Of a DNA stretch of 64,000 nt, positions 47,312-59,429 are shown in pieces; position 1 is the first letter of the stretch, and each line of letters starts with the position of its first letter. The translations under genes were made by a program, and so were the position numbers. The notes under the pieces were generated by a model, which was not told the DNA's origin, did not search any database, and saw only the letters and a program-made list of their open reading frames with translations. This DNA is from Arabidopsis thaliana. Taxonomy: Eukaryota > Streptophyta > Magnoliopsida > Brassicales > Brassicaceae. The stretch covers positions 17,239,835 through 17,303,834 of the forward strand of contig NC_003076.8 in NCBI RefSeq assembly GCF_000001735.4, given 5' to 3'.

Positions 47312-49424
47312 TCAACAACTACCACCTTTGGTCGATAAGTGTAAATCGAAAGATTTGTTTCAGCCCGTCGAAAAGAAAAGAAAAGAAAAGTATTTTTCTT
47401 TCAGGCAAATAACTAATTAGTGTATTGTTTCATAGTTTTTAATATAGTCTTGATTTGTGAGCTTTTTCTATATAAATAGAAATATCCTTATGGAATGAGA
47501 GGGTTTGTAATTATTTACCAAAATTTGAGCGTAACCAACTAAGAGCATACTTGCCAAAAAAAAAAACAAGGATTAGCCTAAAGCATATAGCTTAATGCCA
47601 CATAAACCAAGTCTGTAGAAGGTTTCCGAAGCATTGGATATTCCTTTTGCCTAGAAAAGTGTCCCGGATTTGGCCATCAATTTCACTTGAAGAATAGTTT
47701 TATTGATATTTAGTGGTGATATACATTAAAACTAATGTTAGAAATGTGATTTTTCAAGAAATAAAATATTTTTTTCTAGCTTTCAAGAAATAAAATATTT
47801 TTTTTTCTAGAAAAAATGTGAGTTAGACTTTTTAAAATTTCACAATTTGATATAGTTATATGTATAAATATTTAGACCTTGTGAGTTTTTTTTTCTTAGA
47901 ACCATATATATGTGAATTTTGAACCCCATATCAAATAATGTGGTTTAAAATTTTGAGCTGACATAAAATTAATCACCTATCTGTTATACTAAATTGAATA
48001 TCCTTACTTGCATTAGTTTTTTTGAAATTTAAAACGTTAATATAAATCATTAACTTTAACGATCATAATATATTTATTTGTCGAAAATATAAATCACCAT
48101 TAATTTATTACGTTACAACTTACATGTATAGTGTTTGTTGATATGTAAGGTTTTCAATGACGTTTAAATAGATGAAATAATTTCGTTTCAAAAATAACAA
48201 ATACAAACCATTTTTCATTACACTATATTCATATGATAAGAATAAATTTATTAAAGTTATGTTTAAATTAAGCACTTAAATATTATTATCATTGTTGTAG
48301 CTTTGGTGTGTGCGTTTATTCTAATTTTTTAGTAGAATAAGCTATAAGCAAAACCATTATGAAATACATGTCTTATTAAATTTTTCCTAAATGTTCGTTG
48401 AATATTATTGATGTTGTCTTTGGAAATGGAATCATCTTTTCTAGAGTTTAAGAAAGCACTCCCATAGATATATTGATTCTTTTAGTATTATCTTTCTAGT
48501 GACTTTGAATGAATGAATTTTGTCTAGCTTACTCCAAGCGGGAACCAAAAAAGGATTTGAATCCGGAACGGTAACTAAAGAACAAAAACAGTGGGGTTTA
48601 AAATTAAACTCTCGAATTCCAAGGCTCCAAAACCAATAAAGAGTAAAGACAAAGAAAGAGTCAGGAGGACATATCAAAGGCAGATTTCTGGTTCCAAGAA
48701 AAAAACTATTTGACTGCCCAATGCACATGAACAACTAAATTCCAGTTTTTGAATCCAAAAAAAAAAACTTTCAAATTTTGTAAAAGTTCATTAGTTGTAA
48801 TCGCACTATGCTTCTAACCCAAAAGAATTAACGAAAGTAAGGGGAGATATGTTTTCATTGTCACAATAGTCACCTAAACCATAAAATTAAAACTACTTAT
48901 CTTACAAAAATGTCTAGTTTCTCTAATGGTTTAGATTCATGTGATCTCGAATACCTAAACAAAAAATACTACGCATATGTCAAAATGAAGATGTATTTAA
49001 CGAGTTGCTAACACTATTAAGAAAGCAAAATCAGCCAAATCCTTCCTTTTTGTTTAATATTCAAGCCTTGCTAATTACCATGATTAAGAAAGTGTAAAAC
49101 CTTGCAATTAACAAGTAAATCACCATAATTCAAGAGTTTATTAAATCACAAGTTAACGAGTTAATTACCATATGATTAAGACAGATAATTATCCAAAAAT
49201 TTTCTTTTACCATGATTAAGCAAGCGAAATCATCCCATTAACGAGTTAATTACCATGGAAATTAAAACGTCAAAACCAAATCAACCACAAAATCATATTA
49301 GTAACAGGTCCCAAATCCACAAGTTATACAACAAACAAAACTCTGAGATAGATAATCGCATACCAATCTAAAACAAATAAAAAGATAGTTAGAGATAAGA
49401 GAACAACACCATATTCAAGCCTCG
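47312..49424. other. Spacer between the peptide array and WPP1
   Basis: This is A+T-rich. A nearly exact repeat of about 25 bp (TTCAAGAAATAAAATATTTTT) occurs at 47752 and 47781. A 97-codon minus frame at 48441-48734 has no family resemblance. The WPP1 3' UTR lies at the right end. Confidence 0.5.
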
Positions 49425-49892
49425 TCAAGCTTCACTTGAATCAATCTTCGAATCAACAGCTGATTCAATTCCATCACCATCCTTCGGTGGAGGAGAAGCC
49501 ACATTACTCTTAGCCTTAACAGATTCAAGCATACGTTTACTAATCTCTTTAGAATAAGCTTTAAGAATCTCGATCCCGTCGTCATCACCGAATACGGTGG
49601 CAGAAGCGATGGCGTAAGCTTCGTCTTCGATTGATTTCGCGACGGAGGAAGCTTCTTCGGATTCAAGAGATCCGAATCTCTTGGAGAGGATTGATTCGGT
49701 TGACAGTGTTTCGATCAGACGGTTAATCACGGCGTCGCGAGTTTTTTGAGTCGGTGGCCAGATTCTGAGGGAAATGGTTACCGGATTGGGATTCTTCTCC
49801 GTCTCCGTTGTTGGTAATGTGGTGGAGTTTTCGGTTTCTGAGATCGGCGGTGGAGAAGAGGTGGTGATCGACTCCGTTTCGGTTTCGGCCAT
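49425..49892 (-). CDS. WPP1: WPP-domain protein 1
   Basis: A single exon encodes 155 aa (MAETETESITTSSPPP...DSKIDSSEA). After an acidic Ser/Thr/Glu-rich start comes the WPP domain (ISLRIWPPTQKTRDAVINRL ... AYAIASATV ... IEILKAYSKEISKRMLE), which targets plant RanGAP and WPP proteins to the nuclear envelope and, in dividing cells, to the cell plate through WIT/WIP partners. The tail is acidic. Length and sequence fit AT5G43070. Confidence 0.95.
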   Translation of the reverse strand: MAETETESITTSSPPPISETENSTTLPTTETEKNPNPVTISLRIWPPTQKTRDAVINRLIETLSTESILSKRFGSLESEEASSVAKSIEDEAYAIASATVFGDDDGIEILKAYSKEISKRMLESVKAKSNVASPPPKDGDGIESAVDSKIDSSEA

Positions 49893-51894
49893 TTTTTCTG
49901 AGTTTATTTGTTTGAAAGCTTTTTAGGGATTTTGAAATTTGTGGCAGTAATGTTGTGGTGGGTGGGTGATAACTGATAAGAGAGGTTTGGTACGGTGTCG
50001 TTTAAAGAATTGGGTGGTGCGTTACATTAAGCGTGATTTATTTTTAAAATGATCAGACCGATCGGTAACCAAAGTATATTCATGTGAAAAAAACCTTCGT
50101 AGTCACCCATTTTCAAAATTTTATGTTCAAAAAATCAAGACAAAACGTTTGAAAGATTGAATACATATTTAAATAGAGTTAGACACCTTGCCTTTGTCAT
50201 ACAGAGATGAAGAGCGTGGTTCATCATGTTGTACGATATTTGCAAGAAGAACTAGTATAAGATCTTAGTGATTTTAATTTGTTGTGGCAACCAAAACGTG
50301 ACCTTGCTTTGTCATACCAAGATATAGAGCATTTTACGAGCAATGGCTCAAAGATTGGATGTAATATTAAGAAGTTCTTTGACTAGAGTGTGAAATGCAA
50401 ACGATTATGAATCAAATTTAAATGTTGATGTATGAACACGGTATTGAGCACGGTTCAGGAATCAAATTCATATGTATTTGCTTTCCCCCAAGGTATTTTG
50501 ATGCCTTATTTGATGGTCTTCAACCTTGCATTCGCCGTAATTTGTAAGGAAGATTAAAGGTTCTGTTCCTATCAAAAAAAGATTAAAGGTTCTAGCCTCA
50601 CCTAGTTTGGTCTTGGACTTGAGCGTGACCCTGATGATATCATATTTTATTTTATTTTTGATATAGTTCTCTTATTTTTGTTCTGTTTCAAAACTGATTA
50701 GTAAAAGTCACATGGATAATCAGGAGTTTAGTATAAAGTTGTTTTCCAGAAATATCATTACCCAATATGCGGTTCTTCACTTTATTATCTGAGTCGTTAG
50801 TTACCAAAACCGGTTTCAAGTAAAATAGTTCTTCGATGTTGGTAAGAGTTTTCTGAAACTTTACCCTTTACTTTTAAAAATATAAAGTAATCATACAAAG
50901 TCAAAAATAATACACAATGTACCTCTTTTTCGCTACCGTAAAAAAAATATTATTAAAATGTCAAATTGAGGTTTCGCGGTGAAGAGTTCAACTCAATTTT
51001 TAAGAATTTAGAAAACCTAGTGTATATGATTGTAAAACATTTACGTTATATGTATAAATGTTATATTGCGTGTTATGTGTATTCAAGATCAACATGGAAG
51101 AACATGGAAGAATCACGGTGTTATGTGTCTTCAAAATCACTAAATTTATGATAATATAAGCCAAAACATGGAAGAATCACGGTGTTATGTACTCAAGATC
51201 ACTGAATTTATGATAACATAAACCAGAACATGGGATGAACATGGAAGAATCACGGTGTTATGTGTACTCAAGATCGCTGAATTTATGATAGTATATGCTA
51301 GAAGATTTACGTTATTCTCTAATAGCTTCGAACTTTATGACATTAATAAACTAGTAGAATTTAATATGAATTGGTCAATAAAAATACATTATCTCTATAA
51401 AAATGAAATCTAGTTTACCAAACTTTTGAAAAGATTTAGTTTTATAAGGATAGGGAAAAAAAACAAATTTAGCTAAATTTTCTCAACCAATTTTCTATTA
51501 AATAGATTCTTTTCAGAATACAAATTTAAGAATTCTTAAATTTATTCCATAAAAATCTTTGTTTCTGTTGTAACATTTTTTATTTTTAGTGCTATAGATG
51601 TTTTTGTTTTTGTTTTCTTATTACGTCATATGATGGTGGTATTCAACTACATACAATCTGCAACAATTCCACGGTACAGTTCTCCCTGCAACACTCAGAT
51701 TTTCTATGAATGGTTGTACATGTATGATATCCCTGCGATGGACAAACTCTCTCCGCAATAATCAGACCACTATGAACGGCTTTATCCACCAGGCAATGAG
51801 GCCATAAATATTTTTAACAGTTGCTTAGAATTGAAAATTTTCTTTTTTGGGTCTTGTTCAATCTCATTGGGCAAGACAAAACAAATTGTTGTGT
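49893..51894. other. Spacer between WPP1 and the doubled-end TIR element
   Basis: It contains the WPP1 promoter, a short stretch at 50190-50600 with less A+T and broken frames that may be a decayed retroelement, and a triple tandem repeat at 51101-51297. No intact gene was seen. Confidence 0.45.
51101..51297 (+). repeat. Tandem repeat, three copies of about 65-75 bp
   Basis: Each copy reads AACATGGAAGAATCACGGTG, TTATGTG-ACTCAAGATC, then TGAATTTATGATAA. Copies start at about 51101, 51165 and 51239. A partial copy (TGTTATGTGTATTCAAGATC) precedes the first. Confidence 0.88.
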
Positions 51895-51904
51895 TAAAAA
51901 CATT
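51895..51904. repeat. Target-site duplication of the doubled-end element, left copy
   Basis: TAAAAACATT is repeated exactly at 53037-53046. Confidence 0.82.
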
Positions 51905-53036
51905 GGGAAAATTCCCAAAAAAAAACCGAACTATTTAAAATCTGCCAGAAAACTACCTGAACTTTTTTCGTTGTCAGAAAAATACACAAACTAATTTTGA
52001 GTGAAAATAAAATACACGATCTATTTTTTTTTTCCAATTACCTCTCTTCACCGTAACGGACCGTTAACGACGTTAACCAAATCGTCAAACACTGTTAGTT
52101 TTATTTACAGAAAATTTCTGGAAAAAAACCTAACTTATTTAATATTTGCCAAAAAAATACATGAACTTTTTTGTTGTCATAAAAATACACAAACTAACTT
52201 AAATTGGAAATATAATACACGATCTATATTTATTTTTTCGATTTCCCTAACCAAATTGTCAAATATTGTTAATTTTATTTACAAAAATTCTTAAAAAAGC
52301 TTGACTATTAAAGCAATCCTCTAAAACCTTAAGATCTTGAGTAATATCAACCAAAATCATGTTATTGATGGGTATATTTTATCCTAAATTACTAAATTTT
52401 TTTAAAATATCTATCGTATATCTAGATTCGATGTAAGCAACAATAAATTAAAAAAAAAAATACTCCCTTTGTTAACGAAAGTTCTTCTTATTAATTTCTT
52501 CAGTTTATTATGGTTAATATCTGAAATGGATAGATGTGTTATATTAACACTAGGATTCAAAGAGGTTCAACATAGATTATGGGTTTATAAGGGGATAAAA
52601 TCGGCTTTATCGCCACTCTTATTTACCACGTGTAAAGAAAATGAAAAAATATATTTTTATTTAGTTAACCTTTTGTAACCATTACGATAAAGTGAGTGAA
52701 ATTGGAACACAAAACTACATCATGCTCTTTATTTCAACTTTAAACTAGTTTGTATATATTTCTGGCAGCGAAAAAAAGTTCGGGTATTATTTTGGCAAAT
52801 ATTAAATAAGTCGTGGTTTTTTCAGAAATTTTCTATAAATAAAATTGAAAATGTTAACCGATTTGGTTAACGCCGTTAACGGTCGTTACGGCGAAGGGAG
52901 GTAATCGGAAAAAAATAATAGATCGTGTTTTTTATTTTCAATCCAAATTAGTTTGTATATTTTTTTGACAACGAAAAAAGTTCAGGTAGTTTTCTGGCAG
53001 ATTTTAAATAGTTCGGGTTTTTTTGGGAATATTTCC
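51905..53036. mobile_element. MITE/MULE-like element with doubled inverted ends
   Basis: This 1,132-bp element has a 10-bp target duplication. The outer inverted repeats (51905-52105 and about 52840-53036) share CCGAACTATTTAAAATCTGC and CAGAAAACTACCTGAACTTT. Inside them is a second, related pair (about 52112-52290 and 52729-52840) sharing CTTATTTAATATTTGCCAAAA. So each arm carries two diverged copies of the same terminus in tandem, and the arms are inverted to each other. No transposase is present; the 400-bp centre (52300-52720) is unique. Confidence 0.82.
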
Positions 53037-53046
53037 TAAAAACATT

Positions 53047-53392
53047 ACTATTGGGCAAGACATATTGGGCCAATAAACAAGCCCATTGACAATTTGCATC
53101 ATCATCTTCCTCGTTTACGAATTAGGTCTTCCTGTGATACCAAATTTAACATTTCCCGGTGAAAATTTCGAAGCTCAAAACTCTAATCAAAACATCGCGC
53201 CAACACAATTCAGCTTCATTTTTCAAAAAATCAAAACCTGTAAAGAATTCGGAAAAACCGCCAAAATCCAAACTTTATTCCAAAAAATCACAAAAATGTC
53301 TCTTCGCTTCTTCTCTTTTTCTCACCCTTCTCACTTCCATTCTCATCCACCTAATCTCGATCTCAATCCCTCTCTCTTGAATCCAATCAACC
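53047..53392 (+). promoter_or_regulatory. CYCA3;1 promoter and leader
   Basis: It starts immediately after the target copy of the upstream element. TTTCCCGG at 53152-53159 fits the E2F consensus TTTSSCGS, and GCGCCAA at 53197-53203 is a near fit on the other strand. CYCA3;1 is known as a G1/S cyclin, so E2F control is plausible but inferred. The gap from element to ATG is under 350 bp. Confidence 0.55.
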
Positions 53393-54955
53393 ATGGCCGA
53401 CGAAAAAGAGAACTGCGTGAGAATGACAAGAGCAGCAACAAAAAGAAAAGCTTCCATGGAAGCGGCAATAGACAAAGAACGAATCAACAAGAAGAGAGTC
53501 GTACTCGGAGAGCTTCCAAACTTGTCCAACATCAAGAAATCTCGAAAAGCCACTACAAAACAGAAGAAGAAATCAGTTTCGATTCCGACAATCGAAACCT
53601 TAAATTCAGACATTGACACAAGATCTGATGATCCACAAATGTGTGGTCCTTATGTTACATCAATCTTCGAGTATCTTCGTCAATTAGAGGTAAAGAAACA
53701 AAACCCATCTCTAGATTTCTAGATTTCACAATCTGAGTTAGTTTCTCGATTAACACAATTCAGGTAAAGTCAAGACCTTTGGTTGATTATATAGAGAAGA
53801 TTCAGAAAGATGTAACTTCGAATATGAGAGGAGTTTTGGTTGATTGGTTAGTAGAAGTTGCTGAAGAATACAAACTTCTCTCAGACACTCTTTACCTCGC
53901 TGTTTCTTACATTGATAGATTCTTGTCTCTCAAGACTGTTAATAAACAAAGGCTTCAGCTTTTGGGAGTTACTTCAATGCTTATTGCTTCGTAAGCTTTT
54001 TCTTGTTTTGTTTGTTTGAATCTCTCTTTTTTTGTGTGGGTTTGTTTATTTGGATTTTGGTTTTGAAAAATTTGTAGAAAGTATGAAGAGATTACTCCTC
54101 CAAATGTGGATGACTTTTGTTATATCACAGACAATACTTACACGAAACAAGAGATTGTTAAGATGGAAGCTGATATACTTCTTGCGTTGCAATTTGAATT
54201 AGGAAACCCTACAAGCAACACGTTTCTAAGGTTTGATTCTGATTCTTTTGGTGCTCATTGAGTAATGTTTTTGTGTAGTTTATTGTCTCATTGCGTTTTG
54301 CTTTGTGCAGACGGTTTACAAGGGTTGCACAAGAAGATTTCGAAGTAAGCTCTTTTTGAATTGTGGTATTTGCAATTTATAGAGAGTATCAAATTTGCTA
54401 AGAATTTCTCTTATTTGTTTCAGATGTCACATTTACAGATGGAGTTTCTTTGTAGCTATCTTTCGGAGTTGAGCATGTTAGACTATCAATCTGTGAAGTT
54501 TCTTCCGTCTACTGTGGCTGCTTCAGCGGTGTTTCTCGCTAGGTTCATCATCCGTCCAAAACAACATCCCTGGGTAAAGCATTTTGCAAAGCGGTTCTTG
54601 TTCTAATTCTCTGTGTTCACTACTTTATATAAGAAGCTAAAGCTCTGGTGTTGAATGTAACAGAATGTGATGTTGGAAGAATACACAAGATACAAAGCGG
54701 GTGATTTGAAAGAATGTGTGGCTATGATACATGACTTGTATCTGAGTAGAAAATGTGGAGCTTTAGAAGCTATAAGAGAGAAATACAAGCAGCATAAGGT
54801 AACCCTAAATACTATTAAATGATAATTTGAAGAACAATGTTCTTGAGATTCACATGTTTCTTTTTCTATTTGGTTCAATACAGTTCAAGTGTGTAGCGAC
54901 AATGCCTGTATCACCAGAGCTGCCTCTTACGGTTTTTGAAGATGTCAACATTTAG
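53393..54955 (+). CDS. CYCA3;1: A3-type cyclin
   Basis: Seven exons, 53393-53689, 53764-53990, 54078-54230, 54311-54344, 54424-54573, 54664-54798 and 54884-54955, give 355 aa. The cyclin box has MRGVLVDWLVEVAEEYKLLS (the MRxxLVDWLVEV signature) and LYLAVSYIDRFLS, followed by the C-terminal cyclin fold (FLPSTVAASAVFLARF). The basic N-terminus includes TRAATKRKAS and GELPNL. A-type cyclins activate CDKA in S phase; A3 members act around G1/S. Length and sequence fit AT5G43080. One exon is only 34 bp. Confidence 0.95.
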
Positions 54956-56098
54956 AGACAACTTTTGGTAATCGGCATAGATAGTATAAAACCAGGTAGC
55001 GGTTTCGTTGGTTTCTTTCCTTGGTGTTTTGGCTTGTACATGTCTTAGGACTACTAGTGTGATAAAGGATCTTAATATATGTTTAAAGATTTTGGTTACT
55101 TAATGATTTTTTTTGTTTGGGTTATAATTCAAGCGTTCAACACCAATGTTGAACCATGCATTTCCATAAATCTATCTAATGGGTTGATGCCTAAGCCAAC
55201 CGATGCAACTATACGTAAAAGATTGAGATCTTGTGCACTACATATTCCATTCTTTGACATCCAAAGCTTTCCACTTATCTTCAGTTTTCTTCGTTTTGAT
55301 AAAAACAACGCTCCATCTTTGTTTTACATTATCGTCATCCAGACATCCACACTAGAACTCGCCATCAGTCAAAGAAAAACTTCTCAAACCAATATTTTGC
55401 AGCTGTTCACTATTAGGTTCCACTAGGTTGTATATAGAAAAAGAAGATTGGTTTGAGAAGTCGCTTCTTGTCAAACCAATATTTTGCACCTGTTCACTAT
55501 TAGGCATAGATAGTAACCGGCATCTGCCTATGCACTCATGAAATCCGTGAATCATATCAGCTTACTGGTTTAGGCGTTAAAAATCGGTGTTAATCGGCTA
55601 AATCGGCCGGTTTAGTGTTTATTATTTTTCTTTCAAATATGACATCTTTATAAGTAAAAAACATTTAAGTAAAAATATAATAAAAATACTTGATTACTAA
55701 AACTAAAAATTTAAGCCAAAGATTTCTATCGATAAATATAATAAAAGAATAGATATTAATTTAATAGGTGATAAATGCGAAGTTTCCACGCGACTCAAAT
55801 ACATCAAAACTTTGACTATTGAAATATTTTTGACTATTTATTGTGCATGGGAAAGATTTTGACTATTTAATGTGCAATCTCTTTTTTTGTTTCTTTTCTT
55901 TTTTTTGGTGCAATTAAATCTCACTTATTTACCTTAATCATGATTTCCTCTATAAATAAATCACCTTTCCTTCCTTTGTTTTTGTTTTCTTTTCTTTTCG
56001 TATTAAATTTTCTTGAACAAAAAAAAAAAGGTTTATATCTTTTTTACATAAAGAGATTTAGTGATTAGATTTTTCAGCTTCTTCTTCTTTCTTTAACC
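54956..56098. other. Spacer between CYCA3;1 and APUM13
   Basis: It holds the CYCA3;1 3' UTR, a stretch (about 54975-55515) with repeated words listed separately, and the APUM13 promoter and leader with poly(A) at 56020-56030. No gene was seen. Confidence 0.5.
55366..55506. repeat. Direct repeat with nearby inverted copy
   Basis: CAAACCAATATTTTGCA-CTG and TTCACTATTAGG occur at about 55386-55417 and 55474-55506. Between them TTGGTTTGAGAAG (55449-55461) is the inverted form of CTTCTCAAACCAA (55380-55392). A stem of about 13 bp could form. Confidence 0.75.
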
Positions 56099-58337
56099 AT
56101 GGATAACAAGTTTTATGTGAACACTAACGGCGAACGCAACATCTGGTCCACGGCGGCGGAGGAGAATATGACAACAGCGGCGTCATCGTCTCAGTCACAA
56201 CCGCCGCAGATGCAGTCGTCTAAGTTTCATCAACCGGAGAACCACATCCATATAAATGATGGTTTCTCGAGTGGTGCTTTTGATTTGCAAACCCTAGAAT
56301 CCTCTTTTCGTGGACTTTCTTTTGCAGATTCAAATGTTCATCAGAACGGTAATCCGATACTCCCCGCCCATCAATACAATCAGGTGTTTAACGGTGGAGG
56401 TGGTAGTTATGGTGATGGGTACTTATTTCCTCCAAGTGGTTCTTATCACCACTATGAATTAAAAGACTTGCAAAGGTTTAACCAGAATCAACAGAGATTG
56501 TCATATCAGAACGATTATGTTAATCAATCTTATAGGTATGATACTATTGGTGGTGGTAATGGGATGCTTAACAATAGTTTCTTGAATGGAGTTCCTTGTG
56601 CTTCAAGAAACAATGTTTCAGATTACTACACTAATATTTTTGGGTATGGAGTTAACAATTCTTGGAGGAGTAATGAAGGTTGTACCTATAATCAAGATCA
56701 GGCGGCCTCGTCGATGGAGAATGGGAGGGGCTCGTACTTTTCCATTGCTACAGACCGAGTATGGAGCAAGGAATTGGAGAAGACTATCTTTGTGGGTACT
56801 AAAGAGACGATTGATATGATTTTCGATGGTCTCATTGTCGGTATTTGTGAGTTGATGGTTGATCCTTTTGGTAATGATGTTGTTAAGCTGCTTATCGGAA
56901 AATGCAGCTCTGAACAGATCATTCTGATTGTTGATGTTGTCACTCGGCACATTTCTAAGTTTGTTAACATATGCTTTAATCCGATCGGGTACACACTTCT
57001 AATCATTATTCTTTAACTTTGAGATATGATTGTGCATTGTTTCCTTGGATCTTGATTTTCTATAATTCTTTCTTTTGGAGATATCAGAACTTTGGCAATA
57101 CAAGTTCTGTTAACTAGTATTCATGAGCGTGCTAACAATCAAATCCCGCGCATTATGGATGCTATAAGCTCGGTAGCACTTCAATTGACAAGGAACACCA
57201 ATGCCAAATATGTGATTCTAGCATGTTTCCGCATGTTTACTTCGTCGCAGTGTAGGGTAAGCATCTCATTCACATATTAATCTACTTCAGTTCTCAAAAC
57301 CTATATAGAATATTTGTTTCTTGTCATGGAGTTGTTTGCTAGTTTTGTTTAAGCTTCAAGTCACTTTCTTATACCATATAGTTGATGAAAGAATCTACTA
57401 TAGAACACCTCAAGTAGATTAATCAATTTGATGTTTGAGTTTGCTTGTTATCGGTTAATTTTGCAATGTTTGTTTTCTTAAGTTCCTAGAATCTGTATGT
57501 TTTAATTGAGCAGATCTGACCTCAATTATTTTCTATCACGTGGTATAAGTAAAATGTGCCATTATTGACCATGGATCACAAGTTTAATCTTCTTTCACAA
57601 GTATTCTTGAGAAATGACAATCTTTCTTCTGTTTTTACAGCGTCTTCTTGAAGTTGTCTCTCAACATTGTTACCAGATAGCGATTGATCAAAACGGATGC
57701 TGCTTGCTTCAGCAATGTTTTGACAAGGAACGTGTTCCGAATCATGAGATAAGGCAACGTTTGATTTCGGAAGTTATCGAACATGCGTTGAAACTCTGCT
57801 TGAACTGTCATGGGTAAACATGATATGAATGATATCTACACAACTCTACTTTCTCATATATGATCCACTTTATTTTTTACTCACAAGTATGTTCTCCTTC
57901 AGAAACTATGTGGTTCAATATGTCGTGGAGCTCGATAATCAACATGAAACAGATTTGCTCGTGAATAAGCTACTTAGGAACTATGCGCATCTAGCCCGCA
58001 ACAAATATGGAAGTCATGTTGTGCAGAAGTTGTTGAAACTAAGGGGTATCGACTCTAAGCTGATTGTTGTTGACTTGCTTAGAGGGATTGATACACTTCT
58101 TCTTGACCCGTTTGGTAACTATGTCATTCAAACCGCATGGTTTGTGTCTAAGGTAATGTCTTACAGTTTTTTTTCATTACGGTGATCTGATTAGAGATTT
58201 TGCGAGATTATGAGAATCTTGTTTGGTGTGTGCAGGAAGATGTGCGCCAGATGTTGAGGTATTATATAGAGCGTAACATTCGATTGATGAGGTGCAACAA
58301 ATTTGGGAACAAAATTCTGGAGAAACTCAATATCTAG
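56099..58337 (+). CDS. APUM13: Pumilio/PUF RNA-binding protein
   Basis: Five exons, 56099-56988, 57088-57256, 57641-57813, 57903-58152 and 58236-58337, give 527 aa. The first 220 residues are Asn/Gln/Ser-rich and low complexity. The rest is a Pumilio homology domain with repeats such as VDPFGNDVVKLLI, IDQNGCCLLQQCF, NYVVQYVVEL, RNKYGSHVVQKLL, LDPFGNYVIQTAW and CNKFGNKILEKL. PUF proteins bind 3' UTRs and repress translation. Repeats differ from the NYVIQ/SxxxE code of classical Pumilio, so RNA preference may differ. Length fits AT5G43090. Confidence 0.93.
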
Positions 58338-59429
58338 AGAGAGCTGAATGGTAGAAAGAAGAATTTGTTTTTGATGTTGTTTAGTTGGTTTGTTATGATT
58401 GATTCATTGTGTTGTCATTGGTAATGATGATGGTTCTTATGTGTTTTCTTGTAACTTTCGTTGAATCTTAGGAAATTGTTAGACAAAACTAGACAATGTT
58501 CTCACCAAAACAGAATGTCTTTCTCTTGTAAGGTTTGTGTGTTGTGTTGTGTTTTTAGCTTTTTTTCTCTATGTAAATGATTGAATTGTTCAAAGTTTAT
58601 TTTATTTTTTATTTTTTATTTTTTATTTTTTTTTGTCAAGGAATTCAAAGTTTATTCATTTTTTTTTTTTTTATAATGTTTTTCTGCTCTGTTTTTTTTC
58701 ATTGCTTACTTAGGTAATTTTCTATATTTTGATGATATTTCTTTTCGAATGATTTGAGCTTTTTATTCTAATTTCGTTCAGAAAGAATTCTACGAAAGCT
58801 AAAAAAGATAAATACAAATAATAATTACTGGTTGTGATCAAATACAAAATTGAGACTAGTCGGTTGAGTTGGTTTAGCAGATACAACCAACGATAGTAGA
58901 TGTGATATATTCCGAAAAGTATTTGGTTTAAATTTTTGTGAACTTCAACTAATCAAACTTGTTTTAATGCTCGTCTAGTTTTATAATTCGCAAAAAGATT
59001 TAGAATTCTAGAAATTAGGCATAACTAACTCACGACAATGGCTTCCACAATCTGCATATCATAATCCACCTTTTTCCGTTTTTTTCCATAATTACTTTGT
59101 TTGATGTGTTTAATCCGCACCGTTTCTCAATTTGCCGGTCTCCCACTCACATACCTACCTTTATCAGACATGGTAAGAAGAGTTATGATTCGTTGACTTC
59201 ACAAGACTTGTTCAAACAGACACGTGGCACTACATTATTCGTTATTCTAACCAAAAAAAATATTGAATCATGAAACCACCGTGAGAGACAAATTCCATTC
59301 ACTCTCTCTCTCTCTCTCTTCCTTTCTTCTCATTTTTCAAGGACGACGGAGCCACGGTGGAGTTGACTCCGCTTAAACCCCCTCCGTCGCCACCGGCGTT
59401 CTTCAATTTCAAACCCCAATCCACCACCC
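58338..59429. other. Spacer between APUM13 and the aspartic protease
   Basis: It contains the APUM13 3' UTR, T-rich runs (58597-58670), and the protease promoter with a CT microsatellite (59301-59320) in the leader. No gene was seen. Confidence 0.5.

Noticed and set aside
48441-48734. 97-codon minus-strand ORF before WPP1
   Set aside because: No signal peptide, domain or conserved motif; it lies in A+T-rich spacer with no promoter-like features.
50190-50620. Decayed retroelement gag
   Set aside because: A phrase like FDGLQPCIRRNL is suggestive, but the frames are broken every few codons and no second motif was found.
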